Shown here: piece by piece, positions 1 to 5,699 of the stretch
How positions within the stretch are numbered: position 1 is the first letter of the stretch
How the letters are laid out: each line of letters starts with the position of its first letter
NCBI GenBank assembly: GCA_023428365.1
Contig: JAEYYQ010000091.1
Location: forward strand, 1 to 5,699
Reading direction: 5' to 3'
Origin: Pseudomonadota bacterium
GTDB taxonomy: Bacteria; Pseudomonadota; Alphaproteobacteria; Rhizobiales; Hyphomicrobiaceae
DNA length: 5,699 nt
The notes under the pieces: model-generated
Told to the model about the DNA's origin: nothing
Database searches by the model: none
The model's input: only the letters and a program-made list of their open reading frames with translations
Made by a program: the position numbers and the translations under genes

Positions 1-108
1 TCTTCTGCCAGATCTCTCATGACCATGGGCGGAATGTAGGTTGCGCAGCCTTACGGCACTCTTTCAGCCACGTTAAATTTTCGTAAGATTGATAACGCCC
101 GCGTGAAT
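1..108. other. intergenic region downstream of ccmH
   Basis: No gene can be supported here. The half next to ccmH (about 61-108) is noticeably more AT-rich than the genes and contains a short 5-bp inverted repeat (CGTTA at 71-75, TAACG at 93-97). I see no stem followed by a T-run on the minus strand, so no intrinsic terminator for the ccm operon is evident, and read-through to the next gene is possible. Two minus-strand ATG codons (24-26 and 18-20) stay open to the window edge, but neither has a purine-rich ribosome binding site, and too few codons are visible to identify a product. Confidence 0.6.
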
Positions 109-627
109 TCAGGCGTTCTTGTCGCCGCGTGCATCGGCGTTGGCGGGTTCGTCCAACAGCTCTCGCAGGCGCTGCTCTTCTTCCGGAGTAAGCACGGCAG
201 GCGCCGAAACCGGCGTCGTCGTATCCCGGCGCCAACGGCCCATCAGGAAAAACACCGCCCCCACCAGCACGACCAACGGCGTCAACCACAGCAACAGCGT
301 GTTGCGATCGAACGGTGGTTTCAGCAGGACGAACGTGCCGTAGCGGTCGACGAGGAAGTGCTTCACCTGTGCATCGCTATCACCTGCAAGCAGACGCTCG
401 CGCACGAGCAGACGAAGGTCTCGGGCGAGAGGAGCGTTCGAATCATCAATCGACTGGTTTTGGCAGACCACACATCGCAATTCGGCGGACAACGCGCGCG
501 CACGTGTTTCCAGTGCAGGATCTTTCAGGATTTCGTCGGGCTGAACTGCGAAACTCACCGCGGGCACGCACAGCATCAGCGGCAGTCCAGCCAACAGAAA
601 TGCGAGCCAACGACGGATGCGGACCAT
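109..627 (-). CDS. ccmH: CcmH/CycL, cytochrome c maturation thiol-disulfide protein
   Basis: This is a periplasm-facing, membrane-anchored thiol protein of System I cytochrome c biogenesis. It is thought to reduce or hold the apocytochrome CXXCH cysteines for heme ligation by CcmF. The 172 residues begin with a signal peptide or N-terminal hydrophobic segment (about 1-27, basic MVRIRR start, ending VSFA). The family motif LRCVVCQNQSI follows, with redox cysteines C52 and C55, then the conserved helix DSNAPLARDLR. A C-terminal membrane helix lies at about 110-130, followed by a charged cytoplasmic tail. The length fits the short alphaproteobacterial CycL type, without the TPR extension found in E. 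coli CcmH; that function is carried here by the separate CcmI. The ATG lies 4 nt after the ccmF stop, and a GGAG sits 7 nt upstream of it inside the end of ccmF, which suggests translational coupling. It is the last recognised gene of the operon in this window. The family assignment is secure. Confidence 0.97.
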   Translation of the reverse strand: MVRIRRWLAFLLAGLPLMLCVPAVSFAVQPDEILKDPALETRARALSAELRCVVCQNQSIDDSNAPLARDLRLLVRERLLAGDSDAQVKHFLVDRYGTFVLLKPPFDRNTLLLWLTPLVVLVGAVFFLMGRWRRDTTTPVSAPAVLTPEEEQRLRELLDEPANADARGDKNA

Positions 628-631
628 CAGC

Positions 632-2620
632 CTACTCCGCCGGAACGTGGCGTGGCCTCAACCGCGCACGTTGCGGGGCACCGACGCGCAGACGTCGATC
701 CGACAGAGAAAACAGACCACCGATAAACATGATGACCGTGCCGAACCAAATCAGCGTGACCATCGGATGAAAGTAGAGCCGCACGGCGTATCCGCCTTCA
801 TCGGTCGTTTGTTCATCACCGAGCACCGCATACAGATTTCCCGACCACGCCGCGTAAATGCCCGCTTCTGAAGTTGGCTGCGGGGGAGCATCGTAAAGCC
901 GCTTCGAAGGATGCAACTCTGTAACTGCGGACGTTCCGCGCGTGACTGCGAAAACACCGATCTCTTCCTTGTAATTGGGTCCGCGCTGCGGTGCCGCCCC
1001 CTTGAAGGTCAGCGTGTAACCGGCGAACTCGACCTTCTGGCCCGGCTTCATGACCAGAACTCTCTCGCTCTGATACGCGGTCGTCGCGATGATCCCAACC
1101 ACCATCATGCCGACGCCGAAGTGCGCCACGGCCGTCCCATGCGTTGACCGCGGGAGGCCCTTAAATCGTCTCCACACTTCGTCGAGGGATGCTTGTCCGA
1201 GCTTGATGCGCGACGCCACCTCAACGAACGCGCCGACCATGACCCAAACACCCTGTGCAATTCCGAAAGGTGCGAGCCAAGGCCCACTATATACGACAGC
1301 AAACACCGCGACAGTGACCACCAACGCCGCCAACGCCGCGATCCATAACCGTTGGATCGCCGCCGCCAGATCTCCGCGCTTCCAGGCCAGAAGAGGGCCG
1401 AAAGGAAGCGCGATCAGCAGGGGCAGCATCAACGGACCGAACGTCATGTTGAAATAGGGCGGACCAACCGAGATTTTATCGCCCGTCACGGCCTCCAACC
1501 CGAGTGGATAGAGCGTCCCCACAAACACCGTAGCGCAGGCTGTCGTCAGCAGCAGGTTATTCAGCACCAAACTGCCTTCACGACTGATCGGCGCGAACAG
1601 TCCACCCTGCCGCAACTCCCCCATACGCGCTGCGAACAGTGTCAGCGCGCCACCCGTCAGAATTCCCATGATCGCAAGAATGAACACGCCGCGCGCAGGA
1701 TCGACCGCGAAGGCGTGCACGGACGTCAGCACGCCCGACCGCACCAGGAACGTTCCCATCAGACTGAGGGAGAAAGTCACGATCGCCAGCAGAACGGTCC
1801 AGACCTTCAGCGCGTCGCGCTTCTCCATCACAACCGCGGAATGTAGCAGCGCCGTTCCCGCCAGCCATGGCATGAATGACGCATTCTCGACCGGATCCCA
1901 GAACCACCAGCCGCCCCATCCGAGCTCATAATAGGCCCACCACGAACCCATCGAGATGCCGATCGTCAGCATCATCCATGCCGCCAGCGTCCATGGCCTG
2001 ACCCAGCGCGCCCAGGCCGCATCGATGCGACCGTCGATCAGCGCCGCAACAGCAAACGCAAAGGCAATCGAAAAGCCGACATACCCCGCGTAGAGAAACG
2101 GCGGATGAAACGCGAGCGCGGGATCCTGCAGGATGGGGTTGAGCCCCTGTCCTTCGATCGGAGCCGGATCAAGCCGCTGGAACGGATTAGAGGTCGTTAC
2201 GATAAACAGCATGAACGCGACGGCGATGATCGACTGAACTGCCAGCACGTTCGCTTTCAGGGTACGCGGCAAGTTGGTGCCGAACACAGCCACCGCAGCG
2301 CCGAACGCCGCCAGCATCAGCACCCACAGCAGCATCGAGCCTTCATGATTTCCCCACACGCCGGACAGGCGATAAATCAACGGCTTTGCGGAGTGCGAGT
2401 TATTGAAGACATTTTCGACCGAAAAGTCCGAGACGACATACGCGTGCGTCAGCGCCAGAAACGAACAGGTCAGCAGCGCAAGCTGCGCGAGGGCCGCCGG
2501 TGCGGCGACATCCATCATCCGCTGATCGCGTGAGAACGAACCCCACAACGGCACGATCGACTGCACCACCGCGACCGCCAGGGCCAGCACCAATGCGAAA
2601 TGTCCGATCTCGATGATCAC
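632..2620 (-). CDS. ccmF: CcmF/CycK, heme lyase subunit of System I cytochrome c maturation
   Basis: CcmF is the multi-pass inner-membrane core of the System I holocytochrome c synthase; it takes heme from holo-CcmE and attaches it to apocytochrome c with CcmH and CcmI. The 662 residues are close to the usual length of about 650, with roughly a dozen hydrophobic segments. The tryptophan-rich WWD heme-binding region is intact at about 235-252 (WGGWWFWDPVENASF). Histidines matching the four conserved heme ligands are visible: H172 (FHPPFLYAGY), H260 (TALLH), H302 (LTSVHAF) and H500 (AVAHFGVG; H494 is nearby). A large periplasmic loop lies at about 516-612, before the last membrane helix (about 617-638). 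The C-terminal SDRRLRVGAP is typical of alphaproteobacterial CycK. The start codon is GTG, chosen because the protein then begins MIIEIGHFALVLAL, as homologs do. A GAAGGA lies 12 nt upstream, overlapping the ccmE stop. The gap to ccmE is 16 nt. No frameshift or missing key residue is seen. Confidence 0.98.
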   Translation of the reverse strand: MIIEIGHFALVLALAVAVVQSIVPLWGSFSRDQRMMDVAAPAALAQLALLTCSFLALTHAYVVSDFSVENVFNNSHSAKPLIYRLSGVWGNHEGSMLLWVLMLAAFGAAVAVFGTNLPRTLKANVLAVQSIIAVAFMLFIVTTSNPFQRLDPAPIEGQGLNPILQDPALAFHPPFLYAGYVGFSIAFAFAVAALIDGRIDAAWARWVRPWTLAAWMMLTIGISMGSWWAYYELGWGGWWFWDPVENASFMPWLAGTALLHSAVVMEKRDALKVWTVLLAIVTFSLSLMGTFLVRSGVLTSVHAFAVDPARGVFILAIMGILTGGALTLFAARMGELRQGGLFAPISREGSLVLNNLLLTTACATVFVGTLYPLGLEAVTGDKISVGPPYFNMTFGPLMLPLLIALPFGPLLAWKRGDLAAAIQRLWIAALAALVVTVAVFAVVYSGPWLAPFGIAQGVWVMVGAFVEVASRIKLGQASLDEVWRRFKGLPRSTHGTAVAHFGVGMMVVGIIATTAYQSERVLVMKPGQKVEFAGYTLTFKGAAPQRGPNYKEEIGVFAVTRGTSAVTELHPSKRLYDAPPQPTSEAGIYAAWSGNLYAVLGDEQTTDEGGYAVRLYFHPMVTLIWFGTVIMFIGGLFSLSDRRLRVGAPQRARLRPRHVPAE
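635..638 (-). promoter_or_regulatory. Shine-Dalgarno site of ccmH
   Basis: GGAG on the minus strand lies 7 nt before the ccmH ATG, directly abutting the ccmF TAG stop (632-634). This is the best-placed ribosome binding site in the operon. It supports the chosen ccmH start and suggests that ribosomes finishing ccmF can restart on ccmH. Confidence 0.6.
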
Positions 2621-2636
2621 GATGCCGAGAAGTCCT

Positions 2637-3095
2637 TCAGTTGGTCGTCTCGGCGCCGGGAGCAGCGTGCTGCCACAGCCCCTTCTCCTTCAGCGCCTTT
2701 GCCACCTCTGGCGGCATGTAATTCTCATCGTGTTTAGCCAGAACGGTATCCGCGAGAAAACCGCCGTTGATATCGAGCCGCCCTTCCGTGACGACCCCCT
2801 GCCCTTCGCGGAACAGGTCAGGCAGCACCCCACGATACGTGACATTGATCGTCTTCAGCGTATCGGTCACACCGAATTGAACCGCGGCACCATCACCACG
2901 CTTCACCGAACCTTGGGCCACGAGCCCACCGAGACGAAACCGCTGACCCGGCTCGATCGCCTTCTCTGTGACTTCACTGGGCGTATGAAAGAACACGATG
3001 GAATCGCGCAGTGCAAACAGCACGAGAAGGCTTGCCAGCCCAAGTACGCTGACGCCCGTAATGATCAGCGCTGCCCGTCTCTGCTTGCGCGTCAT
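2637..3095 (-). CDS. ccmE: CcmE/CycJ, periplasmic heme chaperone
   Basis: CcmE covalently binds heme delivered through the CcmABCD complex and passes it to CcmF. The 152-residue protein has a basic N-terminus ([10 protein letters not shown]), one membrane anchor (about 8-29) and a periplasmic OB-fold domain (about 40-130). The signature [13 protein letters not shown] near the C-terminus contains the heme-attaching histidine H122 and the conserved tyrosine Y126. A short flexible tail rich in Ala, Gly and Thr follows. The ATG at 3095 was chosen because homologs begin with this MTRKQRR sequence. The frame is open 18 codons further upstream to an ATG at 3149, but that would overlap ccmI by 35 nt and add an atypical N-terminus. 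A GAGGAAGG lies 13 nt upstream, which is rather far, and a GGA lies 5 nt upstream. The gene starts 19 nt after the ccmI stop and ends 16 nt before ccmF. Confidence 0.97.
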   Translation of the reverse strand: MTRKQRRAALIITGVSVLGLASLLVLFALRDSIVFFHTPSEVTEKAIEPGQRFRLGGLVAQGSVKRGDGAAVQFGVTDTLKTINVTYRGVLPDLFREGQGVVTEGRLDINGGFLADTVLAKHDENYMPPEVAKALKEKGLWQHAAPGAETTN

Positions 3096-3114
3096 CTTTA
3101 TCCGACAACCTTCC

Positions 3115-4260
3115 TCATGTTTCAAAGCCCAGGCTGCGCGCGAGGTCATTGAGCGCGGTCAAAGCCGACTGGTCGCCTGCAAGCGCCTTCCGCGCCTCGA
3201 CGAGAGCTTGCGTCGCCTTGTCCTTCTGTCCGAGCACCGCATAAGCACGCAGCAGCCGTTGCCAGCCGGCCAGATCGTTGCCATCGGATTTGAGCCGTTC
3301 AGCGAGCCCCGCGACCATCTGCTCAATCATCTCGGCACGCGCCGTCGGGTCGAGCTTCTCAGCCGCAGCAATATCCTCCGCTGACGGCCCTGGCGCGGGC
3401 TTCTGCTCCGTCCCCTCAAGCTTGGCAGAGAGGCTCCGGACCCTCTCGTCAACAGCACCGCGCCAATCGGCATCTGCAGGAGCCCCCGCGATCAGCGCGC
3501 GATAATCCGCCAGCGCCGCAGCCAGCTGTCCATCCTGCTCTTTAGCCAGTGCCAACCAAAACCGCGGCTCGGGCCGCACGGGCTCAAGCTCATTCAAGCG
3601 TGTGAATGCTCGCTTTGCATCTTCCGTAACGATCCCGTCGGCCGCCAGCACGGATGCCTCGCCAAGCCCCGCGAGCCGGCGCGGCGTTTCCCCGAGAAGC
3701 CGGATCGCGCGCTGAAAGGCCTGGGCTGCATCCGTAAACCGCCCTTGGCGGAGATAAACCGGCGCGATCACATCCCAGCCTTGGCCATCTTCAGGATGCG
3801 CCTGCAGTCTTTCTTCGACTTTCGCAATGAGGCCTGCAATTCCCGCTTCGGCAATTGGCTCGGCGCTGCGCTGGCCATGGGATGTGCCGGGTAATCCTGG
3901 CGCACCGTTTGCCAGATAAATCCCCATTGCCATCAGGGGAACGATGATTGCCGTTCCGAAGAACACCCGCCCCGCGTTTCGGAGCTTCCCATCCTGATTG
4001 CCGGCCGCGGGGGCCTTGTCGGCACCTTCGGCTCTGGCCAGCAAGCGGCGCGAGATTTCCGTACGAGCTGCAGCCGCCTCCGCTTCGCCGAGCAATCCCC
4101 GGCTGCGATCCGCCTCGATCTCGTTCAACTGATCCCGATAAACAGAAAGGTCCGCCGCTGCGTCCTGCGCGAGATTCTCGCCATGAGGCAGGATTAGGGG
4201 TCGCGTCACCGCATATAATGCGGCCGCCGTCATCGTTGCGCAAAGCAGCCAGAACAGCAT
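3115..4260 (-). CDS. ccmI: CcmI/CycH, TPR apocytochrome c chaperone
   Basis: CcmI is the apocytochrome c-binding subunit of the CcmFHI complex. Its TPR domain holds the C-terminal part of the apoprotein in the periplasm. From the ATG the protein has 381 residues: a membrane helix at about 1-20, a cytoplasmic helical loop at about 36-78 with the family signature [18 protein letters not shown], and a second membrane helix at about 99-118. A periplasmic region with TPR-like helical pairs (about 140-285) follows, for example [14 protein letters not shown] and [15 protein letters not shown] low-complexity Pro/Glu linker is followed by a final helical domain (about 305-381) that includes one more TPR-like unit. 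An alternative TTG start 12 nt upstream is possible but would give an atypical N-terminus (MDAV) and would begin inside the inverted repeat, so ATG is preferred. It is the first gene of the operon; its upstream 129 bp carry the likely promoter. Confidence 0.95.
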   Translation of the reverse strand: MLFWLLCATMTAAALYAVTRPLILPHGENLAQDAAADLSVYRDQLNEIEADRSRGLLGEAEAAAARTEISRRLLARAEGADKAPAAGNQDGKLRNAGRVFFGTAIIVPLMAMGIYLANGAPGLPGTSHGQRSAEPIAEAGIAGLIAKVEERLQAHPEDGQGWDVIAPVYLRQGRFTDAAQAFQRAIRLLGETPRRLAGLGEASVLAADGIVTEDAKRAFTRLNELEPVRPEPRFWLALAKEQDGQLAAALADYRALIAGAPADADWRGAVDERVRSLSAKLEGTEQKPAPGPSAEDIAAAEKLDPTARAEMIEQMVAGLAERLKSDGNDLAGWQRLLRAYAVLGQKDKATQALVEARKALAGDQSALTALNDLARSLGFET

Positions 4261-4271
4261 GACCGCATCCA

Positions 4272-4295
4272 ATTCGAAATTATTCCATTTCGAAT
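4272..4295. repeat. perfect 9-bp inverted repeat upstream of ccmI
   Basis: The arms are ATTCGAAAT (4272-4280) and ATTTCGAAT (4287-4295), which are exact reverse complements separated by the 6-nt spacer TATTCC. The repeat ends 11 bp before the ccmI ATG and is AT-rich against a GC-rich background. It overlaps the candidate -10 element of the ccmI promoter, so it could be an operator for a dimeric regulator. As RNA it could instead form a hairpin close to the translation start. It does not match the FNR/FixK consensus (TTGAT-N4-ATCAA), and I cannot assign a regulator. The repeat itself is directly visible; its function is inferred. Confidence 0.7.
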
Positions 4296-4306
4296 AGGGT
4301 GGTCAG
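4279..4306 (-). promoter_or_regulatory. candidate sigma-70-type promoter of the ccm operon
   Basis: On the minus strand, CTGACC (4306-4301, 4 of 6 matches to TTGACA) and AATAAT (4284-4279, 5 of 6 matches to TATAAT) are separated by 16 nt. Transcription would begin near 4272, giving a leader of about 12 nt before the ccmI ATG. An overlapping alternative is TTGCCT (4319-4314) with TATTCG (4296-4291), 17 nt apart, which would give a leader about 12 nt longer. Both are eye-matched and not scored. The location in the only sizeable gap before the operon supports a promoter here. Confidence 0.4.
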
Positions 4307-4389
4307 GAGACCAAGGCAAGGTCTGCGCGCTGGCCCCAATGTCGCGGCTGAGGCGGATTTTGCAGCTCGATCAGGCAAAAATCGACGAA

Positions 4390-4860
4390 CTAACCGACAT
4401 TACGCCACGTGCCGTCGCGATTGCGACATGCCGTCCCGCGCATCGTCCGCGGACGCCCATCGATGTAGATTGTGTGCGTGTAATCCCGGCAGTCGTCGCC
4501 GCCACGCCTGTAGGATTCACCAGGCGTCACTTCACCGTAGCGTCCGTTATCCGGGTTGCGCCACGGCGTGCGCTGGCCCGAGCGGCCGCGCTCCAGCGCA
4601 GCGAACTCAGCCTCCTGCGCCAACATCTGATCCTGCTTATCCATGGAGCGGCCGATTTCGCTACCGACGATACCGCCCACGACAGCACCTGCGACAGTCG
4701 CCAAAACCTTACCGGAGCCGCCACCGACTTGGTTCCCGAGGATGCCGCCAGCAACCGCGCCAACCACCATACCCGTGTCAGCCTTGCTTGGCCCATCGGG
4801 ACCGCAGCCCAGAAGCAATCCCGGACCGATCAGGAGGACTGCGACGGTTTTGATGTTCAT
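4390..4860 (-). CDS. glycine-zipper lipoprotein, 17 kDa surface antigen family
   Basis: This is a predicted outer-membrane-associated lipoprotein of 156 residues; its molecular function is not known. A short signal peptide ends in the lipobox LLGC, with the lipidated cysteine at C19. Next is a glycine-zipper segment (about 30-70) with GxxxG-type spacing (G30, G34, G38, G42, G46, then G58, G62, G66, G70), as in the Rickettsia 17 kDa antigen and SlyB-like proteins. A charged linker (KQDQMLAQEAEFAALERG) leads to a C-terminal domain with CRDYTHTIYIDG and GTACRNRDGTWR, which strongly resembles the C-terminal end of the 17 kDa antigen. C124 and C145 could form a disulfide. The ATG at 4860 was chosen because it places the signal peptide and lipobox correctly; the frame stays open to 5010, but the extra 50 residues would mask the signal. 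The ribosome binding site is weak (a G-run about 8 nt upstream). It is flanked by gaps of 171 and 129 bp and is probably transcribed separately. Confidence 0.88.
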   Translation of the reverse strand: MNIKTVAVLLIGPGLLLGCGPDGPSKADTGMVVGAVAGGILGNQVGGGSGKVLATVAGAVVGGIVGSEIGRSMDKQDQMLAQEAEFAALERGRSGQRTPWRNPDNGRYGEVTPGESYRRGGDDCRDYTHTIYIDGRPRTMRGTACRNRDGTWRNVG

Positions 4861-5031
4861 GGTCTTCGCCCCCCGGCCATCTGCTGTTGCACGCCCGTAT
4901 ACGAGCGATGTCAGTGCACTTGAGAAATCTAGTCTGCCTACCACGCTATCCGCAGCGATTCCGGCGGAAATGCGACCCCTTCGCATTCTATCGTGATTAT
5001 CGCCGAACAACAGGGTTCGCCGGCAACATAC
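4861..5031. other. intergenic region between histidine kinase and lipoprotein
   Basis: This 171-bp gap holds no gene. Just after the kinase stop is an imperfect hairpin (arms 5001-5008 and 5015-5022, one G-G/C-C mismatch, 6-nt loop) that is not followed by a T-run on the minus strand, so it is at best a weak terminator. A possible promoter for the lipoprotein gene on the minus strand is TTGCCG (5026-5021) with GATAAT (5001-4996); the 19-nt spacing is longer than optimal, and the leader would be about 130 nt. Both assignments are tentative. Confidence 0.35.
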
Positions 5032-5699
5032 TCAAGTCCCTGGGAGATCCAGTATTGCGTTCAATCCTCCGTGTGATGACGCCTCCAGACGAAGCCGGCC
5101 ACGGTACGAACTTGCCAGATCTCGTACGATCGACAATCCGAGCCCTGAGCCGGGCTTGGTTTCATCGAGACGCAACCCGCGTTTCCCGATCTGCTTGCGC
5201 TCTGCCTCCGTCAGACCAGGACCATCGTCTTCAACGGCAATAGCGAGACGCGGCGGTGCCGTTCGCGATTCCGGCTGCTTGGCCGTAACCGTCAAATACA
5301 CACGGGAATGCGCCCACTTGCACGCATTATCGAGCAGATTGCCCAGCATCTCCTCAAGGTCATGCCGCTCCCCTTGGAAGCGCGCCTGTTCCGGGCATTT
5401 CACCGTGATCGCGATGCCCTTATCGCGATAGATGCGTTCCAGCGCGCGTTGCAGCGCCTCCGTAACCGGAAGAACTTCCGTCACGCGCACCACCGATCCG
5501 GCACTGGACGCCATTCGTGCGCGATCCAGATAGTGGCTGATCTGATCGCGCATTGTTCTGGCCTGCTCGGCAACTTTCTGCGCGAAGGCTGATTTGTCCT
5601 CGCGCGCCTCGTTCACAATGACCGCGAGGGGTGTCTTCAACGCGTGTGCGAGGTTTCCGACCTGCGTCCGCGCGCGATCGATGATGTCCTGGTTGGATT
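5032..5699 (-). CDS. sensor histidine kinase, C-terminal part (PhoQ/FeuQ-like), 5' end outside window
   Basis: This is the cytoplasmic kinase half of a two-component sensor, truncated only by the window edge: 221 residues are visible and the frame is open through 5699. A phosphorylatable histidine lies at visible residue 18 in NLAHALKTPLAV, which resembles the PhoQ H-box (HSLKTPLAV). The dimerisation helices continue to about residue 62. The ATPase domain shows an N-box (EEMLGNLLDNACKWA, about 115-129), a G1 box (VEDDGPGL, about 155-162) and a G2 box (GSGLGLSIVRDLA, about 183-195). The C-terminus ends ILDLPGT. The first plausible start codon in the frame, a TTG at 5640, falls inside the H-box (the L of ALKTPL), so it is not the gene start. 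The sensor domain and probably a partner response regulator should lie beyond 5699. In rhizobia a FeuPQ-type pair is known; a link between FeuQ and this kinase is my inference from motif style, and the signal sensed cannot be told from this part. Confidence 0.93.
   Translation of the reverse strand, partial: SNQDIIDRARTQVGNLAHALKTPLAVIVNEAREDKSAFAQKVAEQARTMRDQISHYLDRARMASSAGSVVRVTEVLPVTEALQRALERIYRDKGIAITVKCPEQARFQGERHDLEEMLGNLLDNACKWAHSRVYLTVTAKQPESRTAPPRLAIAVEDDGPGLTEAERKQIGKRGLRLDETKPGSGLGLSIVRDLASSYRGRLRLEASSHGGLNAILDLPGT

Noticed and set aside
17..289. Minus-strand 90-codon open frame spanning the end of ccmH and the intergenic region
   Set aside because: It overlaps ccmH out of frame, and its Gly/Arg/Ala-rich sequence matches nothing I recognise.
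103..726. Plus-strand open frame of 207 codons antisense to ccmH
   Set aside because: Rich in Arg, Gln and His with no domain or signal, and lying opposite a secure gene; typical of an antisense shadow in GC-rich DNA.
1352..1846. Plus-strand open frame of 164 codons opposite ccmF
   Set aside because: Low-complexity Arg/Gln/His composition and full overlap with the WWD-containing core of ccmF; no ribosome binding site recognised.
4272..4295. FNR/FixK or LexA binding site reading of the inverted repeat
   Set aside because: The half-sites do not fit TTGAT-N4-ATCAA or the alphaproteobacterial LexA pattern (GTTC-N7-GTTC), so no regulator is named.
4299..4853. Plus-strand open frames across the lipoprotein gene (about 184 and 194 codons)
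   Set aside because: They mirror the lipoprotein coding sequence, are rich in Arg, Pro and Cys and have no recognisable motif, whereas the minus strand encodes a clear lipobox and 17 kDa-antigen C-terminus.
4861..5010. N-terminal extension of the lipoprotein to an ATG at 5010
   Set aside because: The added 50 residues are hydrophilic and atypical and would put the signal peptide in the middle of the protein; the ATG at 4860 gives a proper lipoprotein signal.
5001..5022. Hairpin as a rho-independent terminator for the kinase gene
   Set aside because: The stem has an internal mismatch and no T-run follows on the minus strand, so it was not listed as a terminator.
1..5699. tRNA genes, rRNA, CRISPR arrays, insertion sequences or integration sites
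   Set aside because: None was recognised by reading; coding density is high with conserved chromosomal genes, and there are no repeated spacer-like units or transposase motifs.

Overview
The window is one strand of a GC-rich alphaproteobacterial chromosome. All recognisable genes lie on the minus strand, so transcription runs from high to low coordinates. The gene families and their order (sensor kinase, 17 kDa-antigen-type lipoprotein, then ccmI-ccmE-ccmF-ccmH, also called cycHJKL) point to the Hyphomicrobiales (Rhizobiales). The protein sequences look Bradyrhizobiaceae-like (Bradyrhizobium, Rhodopseudomonas, Nitrobacter or Afipia relatives). That placement is made from memory of the families, not from a search.

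Layout in transcription order. At 5699-5032 is the C-terminal part of a sensor histidine kinase whose N-terminus lies beyond the window. At 4860-4390 is a 156-residue glycine-zipper lipoprotein related to the rickettsial 17 kDa surface antigen. At 4389-4261 is a short intergenic stretch with a perfect 9-bp inverted repeat that overlaps a candidate -10 element. At 4260-109 are four tightly packed genes, ccmI, ccmE, ccmF and ccmH, separated by only 19, 16 and 4 nt and almost certainly one operon. Bases 108-1 hold no gene I can support; in related genomes a degP-type protease gene often follows this operon, but nothing here confirms it.

How the genes work together. The ccm genes encode the late part of System I cytochrome c maturation. 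CcmE carries heme on a histidine as a periplasmic chaperone. CcmF receives the heme from CcmE, and CcmH (a CXXC thiol protein) and CcmI (a TPR protein) present the reduced apocytochrome c for ligation at its CXXCH motif. The early genes (ccmABCDG) are absent, as is usual in this clade, where they sit at another locus. The kinase and lipoprotein are separated from the ccm operon by gaps of 171 and 129 bp and are probably separate transcription units.

Most of the window is conserved and ordinary, and I see no sign of a new multi-gene system, mobile element or CRISPR array. The observations most worth checking are the inverted repeat over the putative ccmI promoter and the PhoQ-like H-box of the kinase.
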